A stretch of 64,000 nt of DNA from Pseudoselenomonas ruminantium (GTDB taxonomy: Bacteria > Bacillota > Negativicutes > Selenomonadales > Selenomonadaceae). The DNA is taken from NCBI GenBank assembly GCA_015058625.1, contig SVCA01000012.1:27724-91723 (forward strand), in the 5' to 3' direction. This document shows positions 43,718 to 53,500 of the stretch, piece after piece. The notes under the pieces were generated by a model. The model saw only the letters and a program-made list of their open reading frames with translations. It had not been told where the DNA came from and did not search any database. The position numbers and the translations under genes are program-made. Each line of letters starts with the position of its first letter. Positions within the stretch are counted from its first letter, which is position 1.

Positions 43718-45528
43718 TGGAAACATTGCAAGGCATGAAGCGCGACCATCATTGTGGCGAGCTTCGCAAGGAAAATGTAGGCACGGATGTCGTGCTGTGC
43801 GGCTGGGTTGCCCGCCGTCGTGACCATGGTGGACTCATATTCGTGGATATGCGTGACCGTTCCGGTTTTGTGCAGGTTGTCTTTGATGAAGCCAGCATGG
43901 AAGGCGGCACGTTCCACAAGGCAGAATCCCTGCGCAACGAGTTCTGTATCGCTGTTCGCGGTACGGTACGCGCCCGCAGCGAAGAAACGGTGAACAGCAA
44001 CATCGAAACCGGTGAAATCGAAGTTGTCTGCACCGAGCTGCGTATTCTGAACAAGGCTAAGACGCCGCCGTTCTACATTCAGGATGGCATTGACGTAGAT
44101 GAAATGCTGCGCCTGAAGTATCGCTATCTCGACCTGCGCCGCCCGGAAATGCAGAAGAACATCATTCTGCGTCACCGCGTGACGAAGATTATGCGCGATT
44201 ACTTCGACCGCAACGGTTTCCTCGAAATCGAAACCCCGATGCTCTGCAAGAGCACGCCGGAAGGCGCACGCGACTTCCTCGTGCCGAGCCGTGTAAACCC
44301 GGGCGAGTTCTATGCTCTGCCGCAGTCCCCGCAGATTTTCAAGCAGATTCTGCAGGTAGCCGGCTTTGAAAAATACTTCCAGATTGTCCGCTGCTTCCGC
44401 GATGAAGACCTGCGTGCTGACCGTCAGCCGGAATTCACTCAGCTCGATATCGAAATGTCCTTTAAGAGTCAGGAAGAAATTCTGACCATTATGGAAGAAA
44501 TGGTCAAGGAACTCTTTGAAAAGGCTATCGGTGCCAAGGTGGAAACGCCGTTTGAACGCATGGATTGGGATACGGCTATGGATAAGTATGGTTCCGATAA
44601 GCCGGATCTGCGCTTTGATATGCCGCTCATGGACATCTCCGAGTACGTCAAAGGTTCTGACTTCAAGGTGTTCAATGCCGTTATCGAAAACGGCGGCATG
44701 GTTAAGTGCATCAAGGTGGACGGCTATGCTGACATTCCGCGCCGCCGTCTGGATGAACTCGTTAAGTTCGTGCAGATTTACGGTGCCAAGGGTCTGGCCT
44801 GGATTCAGTACAGCGAAGAAGGCGTTAAGAGCCCCTTCAAGAAGTTCTACAGCGATGAAACCTTCGCCAAGATTGCGGAAGCTACCGGCTCCAAGACTGG
44901 CGACTTGCTGCTCGTTGTGGCTGATAAGCGTCTCGTTGTTGATACGGCTCTCGGCCAGCTCCGTCTTGAAATGGGCAAGGAACGCAATCTCATTGACCCA
45001 GATAAACTCCGTTTCCTCTGGGTTGTTGACTTCCCGATGTACGAATGGAGCGATGAAGAAAAGCGCTGGAAAGCCATGCATCATCCGTTCACGGCTCCGC
45101 GTGACGAAGATATCGAATTCCTCGCCACTGACCCGGGCCGCGTAAAGGCTAACGCTTACGACATGGTTCTGAACGGTGTCGAAATCGGCGGCGGTTCCCT
45201 GCGTATCTACAATGCAGAACTCCAGGAGAAGGTATTCGAATCCCTGGGCCTCACGCAGGAAGAAGCACATGCCAAGTTCGGCTTCATGATGGATGCCTTC
45301 CAGTACGGCACGCCTCCTCATGGCGGCCTGGCTTTCGGTCTTGACCGTCTGGTTATGATCATGGCTAAGCGCGCTTCCATCCGTGACGTAATCGCCTTCC
45401 CGAAGACGCAGAGTGCTCGTGACGTAATGTCCAACGCTCCGTCCGAAGTTGACGATAAGCAGCTCCGCGAACTGTCCATCCGTACGGCAGTGAAGAAAAA
45501 AGAAGCTAAGCAGGAAGAAAATGCTTAA
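43717..45528 (+). CDS. aspS: Aspartyl-tRNA synthetase
   Basis: Class IIb synthetase of 603 residues of the bacterial type. N-terminal OB anticodon-binding domain (VLCGWVARRRDHGGLIFVDM), catalytic core with ALPQSPQIFKQ, motif 2 FRDEDLRADRQPEF and motif 3 GLAFGLDRLVMIM. The inserted GAD domain of bacterial AspRS lies at about 285-420. A long antisense reading frame exists across the gene but is a by-product of codon usage. Followed by a terminator and the second repeat copy. Confidence 0.97.
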   Translation: METLQGMKRDHHCGELRKENVGTDVVLCGWVARRRDHGGLIFVDMRDRSGFVQVVFDEASMEGGTFHKAESLRNEFCIAVRGTVRARSEETVNSNIETGEIEVVCTELRILNKAKTPPFYIQDGIDVDEMLRLKYRYLDLRRPEMQKNIILRHRVTKIMRDYFDRNGFLEIETPMLCKSTPEGARDFLVPSRVNPGEFYALPQSPQIFKQILQVAGFEKYFQIVRCFRDEDLRADRQPEFTQLDIEMSFKSQEEILTIMEEMVKELFEKAIGAKVETPFERMDWDTAMDKYGSDKPDLRFDMPLMDISEYVKGSDFKVFNAVIENGGMVKCIKVDGYADIPRRRLDELVKFVQIYGAKGLAWIQYSEEGVKSPFKKFYSDETFAKIAEATGSKTGDLLLVVADKRLVVDTALGQLRLEMGKERNLIDPDKLRFLWVVDFPMYEWSDEEKRWKAMHHPFTAPRDEDIEFLATDPGRVKANAYDMVLNGVEIGGGSLRIYNAELQEKVFESLGLTQEEAHAKFGFMMDAFQYGTPPHGGLAFGLDRLVMIMAKRASIRDVIAFPKTQSARDVMSNAPSEVDDKQLRELSIRTAVKKKEAKQEENA

Positions 45529-45569
45529 CTGATTCATAGAGTCCTGTTTTGGGGGAGAGCTCCCTGACA

Positions 45570-45610
45570 GCGAAAAAGTCCGTTGACAATTTTGTCAGCG
45601 GGCTTTTTCG
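45570..45610 (+). terminator. Terminator after aspS
   Basis: Stem AAAAAGTCCGTTGACAA / TTGTCAGCGGGCTTTTT (one G-T type pair), almost the same hairpin as at 8646-8680. The repeat begins three bases after the T-run, so the terminator may be part of the repeated unit or its preferred landing site. Confidence 0.9.
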
Positions 45611-45612
45611 TT

Positions 45613-46219
45613 AAATTGCAGTTTGTCGGTTAGTTCTTGCTGAAATATTTTTGTTACAGCTCAGTTTGGGCGGATGTGGTAATACTTTTCACCGTTTCAC
45701 TGAATGACCCACAAGTAAATTTATGGGCTTATAGCTGCCTGCGCCGGGCAAGACCGGCGGCGCGTATGTTCAAACCAGTGTTTAGGCTGTGCCGTTTGTG
45801 GGCCAGTCCTCACTGCGTTCGGACAGTCGTTCCACGGCGAAAAGCATCACCACATCCGCCCTAAGTTGCATCTGCATTAAATGTATTTTTCTCGATGATA
45901 AGCAACAAGTACATCGATGTTCTTGTTGCGGGAGCAACGAGTTCGTGGCAATAGTATAGGCCGTAACTTGGGTCGGACGGGGGAGTGATTTTTCTGTAGG
46001 GAGCGACTGCCTGAACGTAGTGAAGGCCGGCCCCATTTAGAACACTGCTAAGCAAGCACGCTGAAAGCAGCGCCGTTGGCCTGCCCGGCGCAGGTAACTG
46101 GACAGCTATTTTTCCCGAGGGGGTCGTTTAGCGGGAAACAGAAAAAGTACTCCCCATTCGCCCCTGACAACGTATGATCTGGATACCTTTATCATGAACT
46201 TGCCGACAAACTGTAATTT
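45613..46219. repeat. 0.6 kb bipartite structured repeat with terminal inverted repeats, copy B
   Basis: A 607-base non-coding element. Ends: AAATTGCAGTTTGTCGG (45613-45629) and its inverted partner CCGACAAACTGTAATTT (46203-46219), 16 of 17 bases matching. Domain 1 has 28-base arms 45668-45695 and 45834-45861. Domain 2 has arms about 45974-45997 and 46138-46157. Domain 2 is a diverged inverted copy of domain 1: both contain GAACGYAGTGA (read on opposite strands) and the perfect inverted 13-mer CCTGCGCCGGGCA / TGCCCGGCGCAGG. A central ~100 bases includes AACAAGTACATCGATGTTCTTGTT. No transposase is encoded. Copy A is at 10586-11177. Confidence 0.88.
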
Positions 46220-46295
46220 TTCGACTTAACTTCCCAAGTTTTTCTTCGATATTAACTTTAGATGAATTGGTTCATAAAATTGTGGAGGTGACAGT

Positions 46296-46682
46296 ATGAT
46301 GGTTGATGCCCTGCAGGGCATGACAGTCTGGACGGAGCCGGGCAAAGATACGGTGAGCAGGGATAAGACAACGGCGGCAAAAGGACAGTTCAGCACCATG
46401 CTGCGGCAGCTCGAAACTGGTGGTGGAATTACCGATACCGGGGAGAGCAGCGGTGAGGACACCACCACGGTGATTCAGGTGATGTCGGACGGCTCTGTGC
46501 TGATTACGGTGTATGAGGGTGACAAAATCGTATCCCAGAATAAGACCCATGCTGCGCACCCGGAAGAAAACCCCACGATTCTCAGCACACAGGTGGAAAA
46601 ATCAGCACCGGATAACGCCGAAGAACAGCTGTCGGCCAGTGAACAGGCTGCGCAGATGCTGAATATGCTGATGCAAAAATAA
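46296..46682 (+). CDS. Unknown small acidic protein
   Basis: 128 residues, not recognised. There is no signal peptide or membrane segment. It is rich in Thr, Glu and Gln, with a Gly/Ser/Asp patch (residues about 41-53) and a region TTVIQVMSDGSVLITVYEGDKIVSQ that could form beta strands. The C-terminus SASEQAAQMLNMLMQK looks helical. A good site (GGAGGTGACAGT) precedes the ATG. It stands alone between the repeat and a toxin-antitoxin-like locus. A real gene is likely from codon use and the ribosome binding site, but no function is proposed. Confidence 0.65.
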   Translation: MMVDALQGMTVWTEPGKDTVSRDKTTAAKGQFSTMLRQLETGGGITDTGESSGEDTTTVIQVMSDGSVLITVYEGDKIVSQNKTHAAHPEENPTILSTQVEKSAPDNAEEQLSASEQAAQMLNMLMQK

Positions 46683-46707
46683 AAGCCCTGACGAACATTG
46701 TCAGGAC

Positions 46708-46736
46708 TTGAAAAGTAAAACTATAGGTTGTATAAT
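46708..46736 (+). promoter_or_regulatory. Promoter of small antisense RNA
   Basis: TTGAAA (46708-46713), 17-base spacer, TATAAT (46731-46736). It drives a short untranslated transcript towards the small toxin gene on the opposite strand. Confidence 0.7.
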
Positions 46737-46742
46737 GACCAT

Positions 46743-46830
46743 AAAGAGATGGCTGGTGTGTCGTAGCGTCGGCCACTTCCCTTGTAACTAGTATGTGAGG
46801 AAGGCCGCGCCGTCAAACAGCGGCTTTTTT
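46743..46830 (+). ncRNA. Putative antitoxin RNA of a type I toxin-antitoxin locus
   Basis: About 90 bases from the predicted start to a terminator with stem GCCGC / GCGGC (46804-46808, 46820-46824) and six T. No plausible ORF with a binding site lies in it. It is convergent with the holin-like toxin gene, and a toxin mRNA continuing past its stop would be complementary to it, as in txpA/ratA of Bacillus. Confidence 0.5.
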
Positions 46831-46850
46831 CATATCCGAAAGTAAATTAC

Positions 46851-46927
46851 TTACTTGAACAATCCTAAGACGGCAACAATCAGCGTCAGACTGCTATAAA
46901 CAAAGATAGCTTTTCATATAGCGTCAT
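46851..46927 (-). pseudogene. Holin-like small toxin, frameshifted
   Basis: A minus-strand ATG at 46927 follows an excellent GGGGGAGGTGG site. The first frame gives MTLYEKLSLFIAV and stops. The -1 frame continues SLTLIVAVLGLFK and stops at 46851. Joined, this is a 26-residue single-helix peptide resembling the small holin-like toxins of Firmicute type I systems. One missing base would explain it; a programmed -1 shift is possible but no slippery heptamer is obvious. A candidate -10 TACAAT is at about 46980-46975. Confidence 0.5.
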
Positions 46928-47120
46928 AGCTACCACCTCCCCCGAAGGGAAAGCCGACTCACCAGCCGGATATTATTGTAGCAGAAATATAGGCATATGA
47001 AAAGATGAATTTTTACAGCAGATATAGTGTAAAATGCAAAAAGAGAGCGGTTGACGCTCTCTTTTATTTGTAGTAAACTTGTCTAATGAGTGTTTAGAAT
47101 CGAATTGGGGAGGTAGCGGC

Positions 47121-47855
47121 GTGGCCGAAAAGATTGATATACTGGGCGTGAAGGTGGATTCTGTCACCATGGCTCAGGCAGTTGCACAGGTGGAAGGTTA
47201 TATGGACGAACGGAAAAATGTCCTGATTGCCACCGCCAATGCAGAGATGATTATGCGGGCAACACACGATGCAGAGTTAAAGGATATCTTAAATGATGCC
47301 GCCTTGGTCGTGCCGGATGGGGCTGGCACGGTTTGGGCTGCCCATCACTTAGGCCATGAAATGCCAGAGCGTGTAGCAGGCTTCGACTTAGCGCAGGAAC
47401 TCATGCGCATTGCGCCGAGCAAGAAGCAGAAGGTGTTCTTCTTTGGTTCGGCTCCCGGCGTGGCAGAGAAAGCCAAAGCCAAGGCTGAGGAACTTTATCC
47501 TGGCATTGAAATCGTAGGCACGCGGGATGGTTACTTCAAGCCGGAAGATGAAGCGGCGATTATCGAAGAAATCAAGGCGGCGCAGCCGGATTTATTGCTC
47601 GCCGCCCTTGGCGTGCCCAAGCAGGAGAAGTGGCTCCATGCACACCTGAAGGAACTTAATGTACCGGTGTCCATTGGCGTAGGCGGTACGCTGGACGTTA
47701 TGGCTGGCGTGATGAAGCGCGCCCCGTATTGGATGCAGAAAGCCAAGCTCGAATGGCTGTTCCGCGGTCTTTTGCAGCCGAAACGCGCAGGCCGCCTGAT
47801 GGCTCTGCCGAAATTTGTGTTGAAAGTGCATGGCTATAAGTCAAATCGCGCGTAA
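47121..47855 (+). CDS. tagA: WecG/TagA/CpsF-family glycosyltransferase
   Basis: GT26 enzyme of 244 residues, transferring N-acetylmannosamine or a related sugar to a polyprenyl-linked acceptor at the membrane. Family motifs: TANAEMIMRA, VVPDGAGTVWAA, RVAGFDLAQELM, LLLAALGVPKQEKW and GVGGTLDVMAG. The start is a GTG at 47121 behind GGGGAGGT; a TTG at 47079 would put the binding site inside the gene. It opens an envelope block with psd, pssA and a GT2 gene. The exact sugar is not known. Confidence 0.88.
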   Translation: MAEKIDILGVKVDSVTMAQAVAQVEGYMDERKNVLIATANAEMIMRATHDAELKDILNDAALVVPDGAGTVWAAHHLGHEMPERVAGFDLAQELMRIAPSKKQKVFFFGSAPGVAEKAKAKAEELYPGIEIVGTRDGYFKPEDEAAIIEEIKAAQPDLLLAALGVPKQEKWLHAHLKELNVPVSIGVGGTLDVMAGVMKRAPYWMQKAKLEWLFRGLLQPKRAGRLMALPKFVLKVHGYKSNRA

Positions 47856-47882
47856 CATTTAAGAATATAAGGAGGTGGAAGC

Positions 47883-48515
47883 TTGACCCCTATTATTTCT
47901 GAGGGTTACCCTTTTATTGGTGCCTGCTTTCTGCTGGCGCTTCTCGTGGGCTTTTCCATTAGCCCCTATGCAGCGGTAATCCCCATTGTACTAATGTTTT
48001 ATTTTTGTTATTTCTTCCGCAATCCCAAACGGGAAATTGCGCTTGATGAAGATGTGATTCTTTCTCCGGCTGACGGTACCGTAACGGATATCGTGCCGAT
48101 GGAAACGGATGAATTCGTAAAAGAGCCTTGCAATAAGGTCGTTATCTTTATGTCCGTGTTCAACGTGCATGTCAACCGCAGTCCGATTCGGGGCAAAATC
48201 AAGCTGCAGAAGTATTTCTGCGGCCGTTTCCGTCCCGCTTATAAAGATACGGTGGGCTTTGAGAACGAGCACCATGTGCTCGGTATCGAAAATGAGCGCA
48301 TCCGTATCAGTGTAAAACAGATTGCCGGCATCTTGGCTCGCCGTATCGTGTCCTATGTGACATTGGACGATGAAATGAAGCAGGGCGAGCTTTACGGCAT
48401 GATTAAATTCGGTTCCTGCCTGGAAGTGGTAATGCCGAAAAATGTGGAAATCGCCGTGACCAAGGGGCAGAAGGTTTCTGGCGGCTTGACCGTTTTGGGG
48501 AGGATAAAAGACTGA
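47883..48515 (+). CDS. psd: Phosphatidylserine decarboxylase proenzyme
   Basis: Short-type (about 210 residues) decarboxylase making phosphatidylethanolamine. Two hydrophobic segments at the N-terminus anchor it. SPADGTV, NVHVNRSP and the self-cleavage site GMIKFGSCLE (between Gly177 and Ser178, giving the pyruvoyl group) are intact. The start is a TTG after AGGAGGTGGAAGC. The pssA start follows in TGATG, so the two enzymes of the pathway are coupled. Confidence 0.95.
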   Translation: MTPIISEGYPFIGACFLLALLVGFSISPYAAVIPIVLMFYFCYFFRNPKREIALDEDVILSPADGTVTDIVPMETDEFVKEPCNKVVIFMSVFNVHVNRSPIRGKIKLQKYFCGRFRPAYKDTVGFENEHHVLGIENERIRISVKQIAGILARRIVSYVTLDDEMKQGELYGMIKFGSCLEVVMPKNVEIAVTKGQKVSGGLTVLGRIKD

Positions 48516-49225
48516 TGGATTACAGACGTTTTCTACCGAATTTATGCACGTCCATGAACCTCGTGTTCGGCATGTGCTCCATACTTTCGACCTATCATGG
48601 TGATTTGATTTGGGGCTCGATTTTCATTTTGCTGGCGCTCGTGGCCGATGGCCTTGATGGCCGCACGGCCCGTTTCTTTGGCGTGTCCAGCGAAATGGGC
48701 AAGGAAATGGACTCGCTCTGTGACCTTGGCTCCTTTGGCATTGCCCCGGCATTTTTGGCGTGGGTATTTGTGCTGCAGCATCATGGCCTTTTGGGCATGG
48801 CTGTGGTGATTATCTTTGCCGTATGCGGCATGTGGCGTTTGGCCCGCTTTAATGTCAATGCAGATGTCGTGCATGGCTACTTCATGGGGCTGGCAATTCC
48901 TGCCGGCGGCAACATCGTAGCGATGACCACCCTGCTCTTTGTGAGCCTAGGCATTGACCCACTGGGCTTTGGTATCGCTTATCCCATCATCATGGCCATT
49001 GTGGGTTATCTGATGGTGAGCCATGTGCATTACCCCAATTTCAAGGGGGATGGGGCAGAACCCATTTACCTTGTTACGAAGATTTTTGCGTTTGTGATGT
49101 TTGCCGGTATTTTGTGGTTGGGCCATGAGGCTTTGCTTCCGGCGTTGGCGGTGGCAGTATTCTGCACCTATGGCGCAGCCGGTATACTCAATACAATTAT
49201 TGCACTGTTTGCAAAGGAAGGCTGA
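48515..49225 (+). CDS. pssA: CDP-diacylglycerol-serine O-phosphatidyltransferase
   Basis: Membrane enzyme of 236 residues making phosphatidylserine from CDP-diacylglycerol and serine; the product is used by Psd just upstream. The CDP-alcohol phosphatidyltransferase motif is perfect: Asp48-Gly49, Ala52-Arg53, Gly62, Asp66 and Asp70. About six to eight hydrophobic segments. It is of the Bacillus-type integral family, not the E. coli phospholipase-D-like type. Confidence 0.95.
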   Translation: MDYRRFLPNLCTSMNLVFGMCSILSTYHGDLIWGSIFILLALVADGLDGRTARFFGVSSEMGKEMDSLCDLGSFGIAPAFLAWVFVLQHHGLLGMAVVIIFAVCGMWRLARFNVNADVVHGYFMGLAIPAGGNIVAMTTLLFVSLGIDPLGFGIAYPIIMAIVGYLMVSHVHYPNFKGDGAEPIYLVTKIFAFVMFAGILWLGHEALLPALAVAVFCTYGAAGILNTIIALFAKEG

Positions 49226-49231
49226 TGATTT

Positions 49232-50491
49232 TTGACACATCCATTTGACATCATCATGGTGCCGATGCAGATTTTGATTTTTCTCTTTACCTTGTATTTT
49301 TTCATCATTGGTTTCTGCGGCATGTGGCGGCGGAAAGAAAAGAAGGTCAAGACACCGAAAAAGACCTTTGCGCTGGTGGTGGCTGCCCATAATGAAGCGG
49401 CAGTTATCGGCCAACTGGTAGAGAACTTAGGCGCGCTCAATTATCCGCAGGATATGTATGATATTCATGTGGTGGCAGATAACTGCGAGGATAATACCGC
49501 AGAGGTGGCGGCAAAAGCCGGTGCCATTGTCCATGAGCGCACCCATCCAACCAAGAAAAGTAAAGGCTATGCGCTGGACTGGATGTTTGACCGCCTGTTC
49601 AAGATGGACAAGGAATATGATGCGGTCTGTGTCTTCGATGCGGATAACCTCGTACACCCGCAATTTCTGATGGAAATGAATAACCGCCTTTGCAAAGGGG
49701 ATAAGGTTATTCAAGGGTATATGGATGCCAAGAACCCTTACGATACCTGGGTGGCTGGTACCTTTGCCATCGCGTTCTGGGTTATCTGCCATATCTCCCA
49801 TCTGGCCAAGTCCAATATCGGCCTGTCCGCCTGCCTGGGCGGTACGGGCATGTGCTTTGACATGGAAATCCTGAAGCGCCACGGCTGGCAGGCAACCTGC
49901 CTCACTGAGGACATGGAATTTACCATGAAGTGCATGGCCGAAGGCATCAAGACCAGCTGGGCGCATGACGCCATCATCTATGATGAAAAGCCCTTGACCT
50001 TCAAGCAGTCCTGGAATCAGCGCCGCCGTTGGGCACAGGGGCAGTTTGATGTGGGCAACCGCTTCATTCCGAAGATGCTCAAAGCTGGTTGGAAAAACAA
50101 GGACATCCGCATGTGGGATGAATGCATTTACCTCATGCAGCCGCATTTCCTGATGATTTCCACCATCTTCATCATCATCAGCTATATCCAGCTGGCGTTC
50201 CCGCCGTTCTACACGAACATCTATAACTTCATGCCGTCGCAGCTTATGACCGCCATCATGCTCGGTCAGTACATTCTGCCCATGATTATCCTGATTAAGA
50301 TTCGGGCAAAATGGAAATCCTGGCTCTATATGCTGCTCTATCCTGTGTTCATCTACTCGTGGATTCCCATTATTTTCCTGGGCTTCATTCACCGCAACGA
50401 ACACGAGTGGAGCCATACCAAGCACACCCGCGCTATGAGCATGGATGATATCGTGGGCAACGTGAAGAACACGAAAGACATTTTGAAGTAA
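49232..50491 (+). CDS. Membrane GT2 glycosyltransferase, acceptor unknown
   Basis: Processive-type glycosyltransferase of 419 residues. An N-terminal transmembrane helix precedes the catalytic domain with LVVAAHNEAAVIG, VVADNCEDNTAE, VFDADN (DxD), LTEDMEFTMK (base) and NQRRRWAQGQ (QxxRW). Three or four C-terminal helices follow. The start is a TTG ten bases behind AAGGAAGG. It resembles PgaC and cellulose/hyaluronan-type synthases but has no companion export genes, so it probably modifies an envelope polymer or lipid. It ends the envelope block at a terminator. Confidence 0.85.
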   Translation: MTHPFDIIMVPMQILIFLFTLYFFIIGFCGMWRRKEKKVKTPKKTFALVVAAHNEAAVIGQLVENLGALNYPQDMYDIHVVADNCEDNTAEVAAKAGAIVHERTHPTKKSKGYALDWMFDRLFKMDKEYDAVCVFDADNLVHPQFLMEMNNRLCKGDKVIQGYMDAKNPYDTWVAGTFAIAFWVICHISHLAKSNIGLSACLGGTGMCFDMEILKRHGWQATCLTEDMEFTMKCMAEGIKTSWAHDAIIYDEKPLTFKQSWNQRRRWAQGQFDVGNRFIPKMLKAGWKNKDIRMWDECIYLMQPHFLMISTIFIIISYIQLAFPPFYTNIYNFMPSQLMTAIMLGQYILPMIILIKIRAKWKSWLYMLLYPVFIYSWIPIIFLGFIHRNEHEWSHTKHTRAMSMDDIVGNVKNTKDILK

Positions 50492-50497
50492 ATCCGT

Positions 50498-50526
50498 AAG
50501 CCTTCCCTTAATGGGAGGGCTTTTGT
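50498..50526 (+). terminator. Terminator after GT2 gene
   Basis: AAGCCTTCCC / GGGAGGGCTTTT with a TTAAT loop. A TATAAT (50529-50534) directly behind it probably belongs to the hsdR promoter. Confidence 0.85.
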
Positions 50527-50569
50527 GTTATAATAAAGATGACTATAACGCGCAGGGGATGTGACAATC

Positions 50570-53500
50570 ATGGCAAAGGCTTTTTCCGAAGATTCACGGG
50601 TCAAGATTCCGGCACTATTGCATTTTACGCGGCTGGGCTATCGCTATCGCAGCCTCAAGGATATCCGTCCACAGCTGGACTTGGAAACGAATATTGCACG
50701 GGAGCTTCTTCGTGATGCCATGAATCGGCTTAATCCTGGCCTTGACACAAACCCTTTGACCGATGATGAATTTCAGGCAATCCTTTCCGAACTATCCGAT
50801 AGTTTGGCTGCAGATGATTTAGGGAAAGGCTTTTTCGGCAAACTGCAGCAGGGAATTGTCTGCCGTGGAGAAACCATGCGGCTCCTTGATTTTGACATGT
50901 CAACGAAAAATGACTGGTCAGTGGTGACGGAGTTGCCATGCTTAGTTGACAAGTCAACGGAAACGGGCAGTTTCCGGCCGGATATCACGGTTTTGGTCAA
51001 TGGCTTGCCGCTGGCCTTCTGTGAGGTCAAGATTCCCAACAATTTGAAAGGGATGCAGGCAGAGTATGAGCGCATGAACAAGCGCACGAGCAACGCCAAG
51101 TACCGCCGTTTTCTAAATATCACGCAGCTGATGGTCTTTTCCAATAATATGGAATATGATGATACGGAGGCCGTGCCGATTTCCGGGGCGTTCTATGCCA
51201 CTAATGGCCGCGGTCACTTGTTCTTCAGTCATTTTCGGGAAGAAGATAAAGATATTTATGCCAACGTAAATGCAATGAATCCCAAAGATGAAGACACTAT
51301 CCTGCAGGATACGAATATGGCGATTCTCAAAGGCCGTGCGGATTATGCGATGAATTGCAACTTCATGACGCCGACCAATCGCATGTTGACTTCGCTGTTT
51401 ACGAAAGAACGCTTTTTGTGGCTGCTGCATTATGGCATTACCTATGTGGAAAAGGTAAACGATAAGGGCGTTATGGAAATAGCCAAGCACTTGATGCGTT
51501 ATCAGCAATTTTTTGGCTCTAAGGCCATTGGGCGCAAGGTGGTTGCTTTACGGGAGCAGGAAAAGGCGTCAGCAGGAAAAGTCTGCTACATGGATGAACG
51601 TATGGATTATGACTTGGAGATGGTAGCCGACCTGCCACAACATAAAACGCAGCAGCTGGGTGAGAAGCGTCAGGCCCGTGGCGGTGTAATCTGGCATACG
51701 CAGGGCAGTGGCAAGACAGAACTGGCTTTTTACAATGTCAAAATCCTTGCGGATTATTATGCGGCTCAACAGATTGTAGCGAAGTTTTATTTCATCGTAG
51801 ACCGTCTTGACCTGATGCAGCAGGCGGCAGACGAATTCCGTGCCCGTGGGCTGAACGTGGTGGAGATTGGCACGCGGGCGGAGTTTACGAAAAACATTCA
51901 GAGCACCAGTGAGCAGACACTTTCCGGCGGGCTGGTGATGAATGTGGTCAACATTCAAAAATTCGGTGACGATGCTGTGACTAAAACACCGGATTATAAT
52001 GTCAATATCCAGCGTGTGTATTTCATTGATGAAGTACATCGTGACTATCGTGCGGATGGTTCTTTTTTGGCAAGACTGGTGGCCTCTGACCGCAATGCCA
52101 TCATGTTTGGCCTTACGGGAACGCCGCTTATTGGCAAGGTGCGTACCAAGGATTTGTTTGGCGATTACATTCATAAATACTATTACAATCAGTCCATAGC
52201 TGATGGCTATACCTTGCGGCTTATCCGCGAGGGCATCAAGACGGAATACCGCCTGCAGCTCAATGCTGTGCTGGACAAGTTAAGTGATGAGGTGCAAAAA
52301 GGCCTGATTCAGAAGAAGGATTTGACTTGTCACGAAAACTATGTAAAACCCTTGGTGGACTATATCGAGGAAGACTTCATTGGTTCCCGTCTGCTGTTAG
52401 GGGATAATACCATCGGTGCCATGGTGGTGGCCGATTCCAGTAAGCAGGCACAGGCAATCCATCAGGAACTTAGCAAACGCGGCACATTCCGTACAGCATT
52501 GGTGCTTTCCACCATTGGTGAAACAAAGGACGAGATGAAAGAAAAGCGGGATGCGTTCAAGCGGGGCGAGGTGGACATCCTCGTGGTTTATAATATGCTG
52601 CTGACCGGCTTTGATGCACCGCGTCTCAAAAAACTTTATCTGGGGCGTGTTATCCGTGACCATAGCTTGCTGCAATGCCTGACCCGTGTCAATCGTCCTT
52701 ATCATCAGCTGCGTTATGGCTATGTGGTGGACTTTGCCGACATTCGGGCTGCCTTTGACAAGACCAATCAGGCATACCTGGCAGAATTGCAGGAAGAACT
52801 CGGCGATGACTTTGAACAGTTCTCCAGTATCTTCAAGACACCCGAGGAAATCGGGGAAGATTTGCGCAAGATTGCCGATAAACTCTTTTCCTTTGACACC
52901 GACAATCTGGAAAATTTTCAACGACAGATTTCTGCTATCGAAAATAAAGGTGAGGTACTTGACCTGCGGCAGACGCTGGCCTTGTACAAGGAGCTTTACA
53001 ATTTGACGCAGCTCTTTGGCTACGAGGAACTTACGGCAAGTCTCGACCGGGACAAGATACGCACGCTCTATCAGCTGACGGAGCAGCGGTTGCAGCTGCT
53101 CAGGGAAAAAGAGGCGCTGCAGAATCCGGAGGATGTGGACAGCCTTATTGAACTGGCAGCGCACGATATTCAGTTTACCTTCCATAAGGTCAGTGAAGGC
53201 GAGCTGTCTCTGGCAGATGCTTTCGCCAGTAAAAGGCGGCAGACCATTAGTGAGTTCGGCCGCAATCAGGATAAGAAAGACCCGGAGTTTTTGCAGCTTT
53301 GGGAGGAATTGCGGCGCATTCTCGAAGGTCATGATATACAGGAAATGACCGTGGCGGATATGCAGGAGCAGGACAAGAAGCTGGAAATCCTGCGGCAGAA
53401 AATGCACGACCTCAATGCGGCCAACACCAGACTTACGGAACGCTACGGTGGCGATATCCGTTATATGCGCCTGCACAAAAATCTGACCCGTGAGGGGCTG

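Noticed and set aside
43714..45537. Very long minus-strand ORF across aspS (607 codons)
   Set aside because: Mirror of the aspS codon pattern; no homology-like motifs, no binding site, and aspS is certain.
45861..46055. Minus-strand ORF in repeat copy B, with a counterpart at 10835-11029
   Set aside because: It overlaps the structured domain, lacks a binding site and is explained by conservation of the DNA itself.
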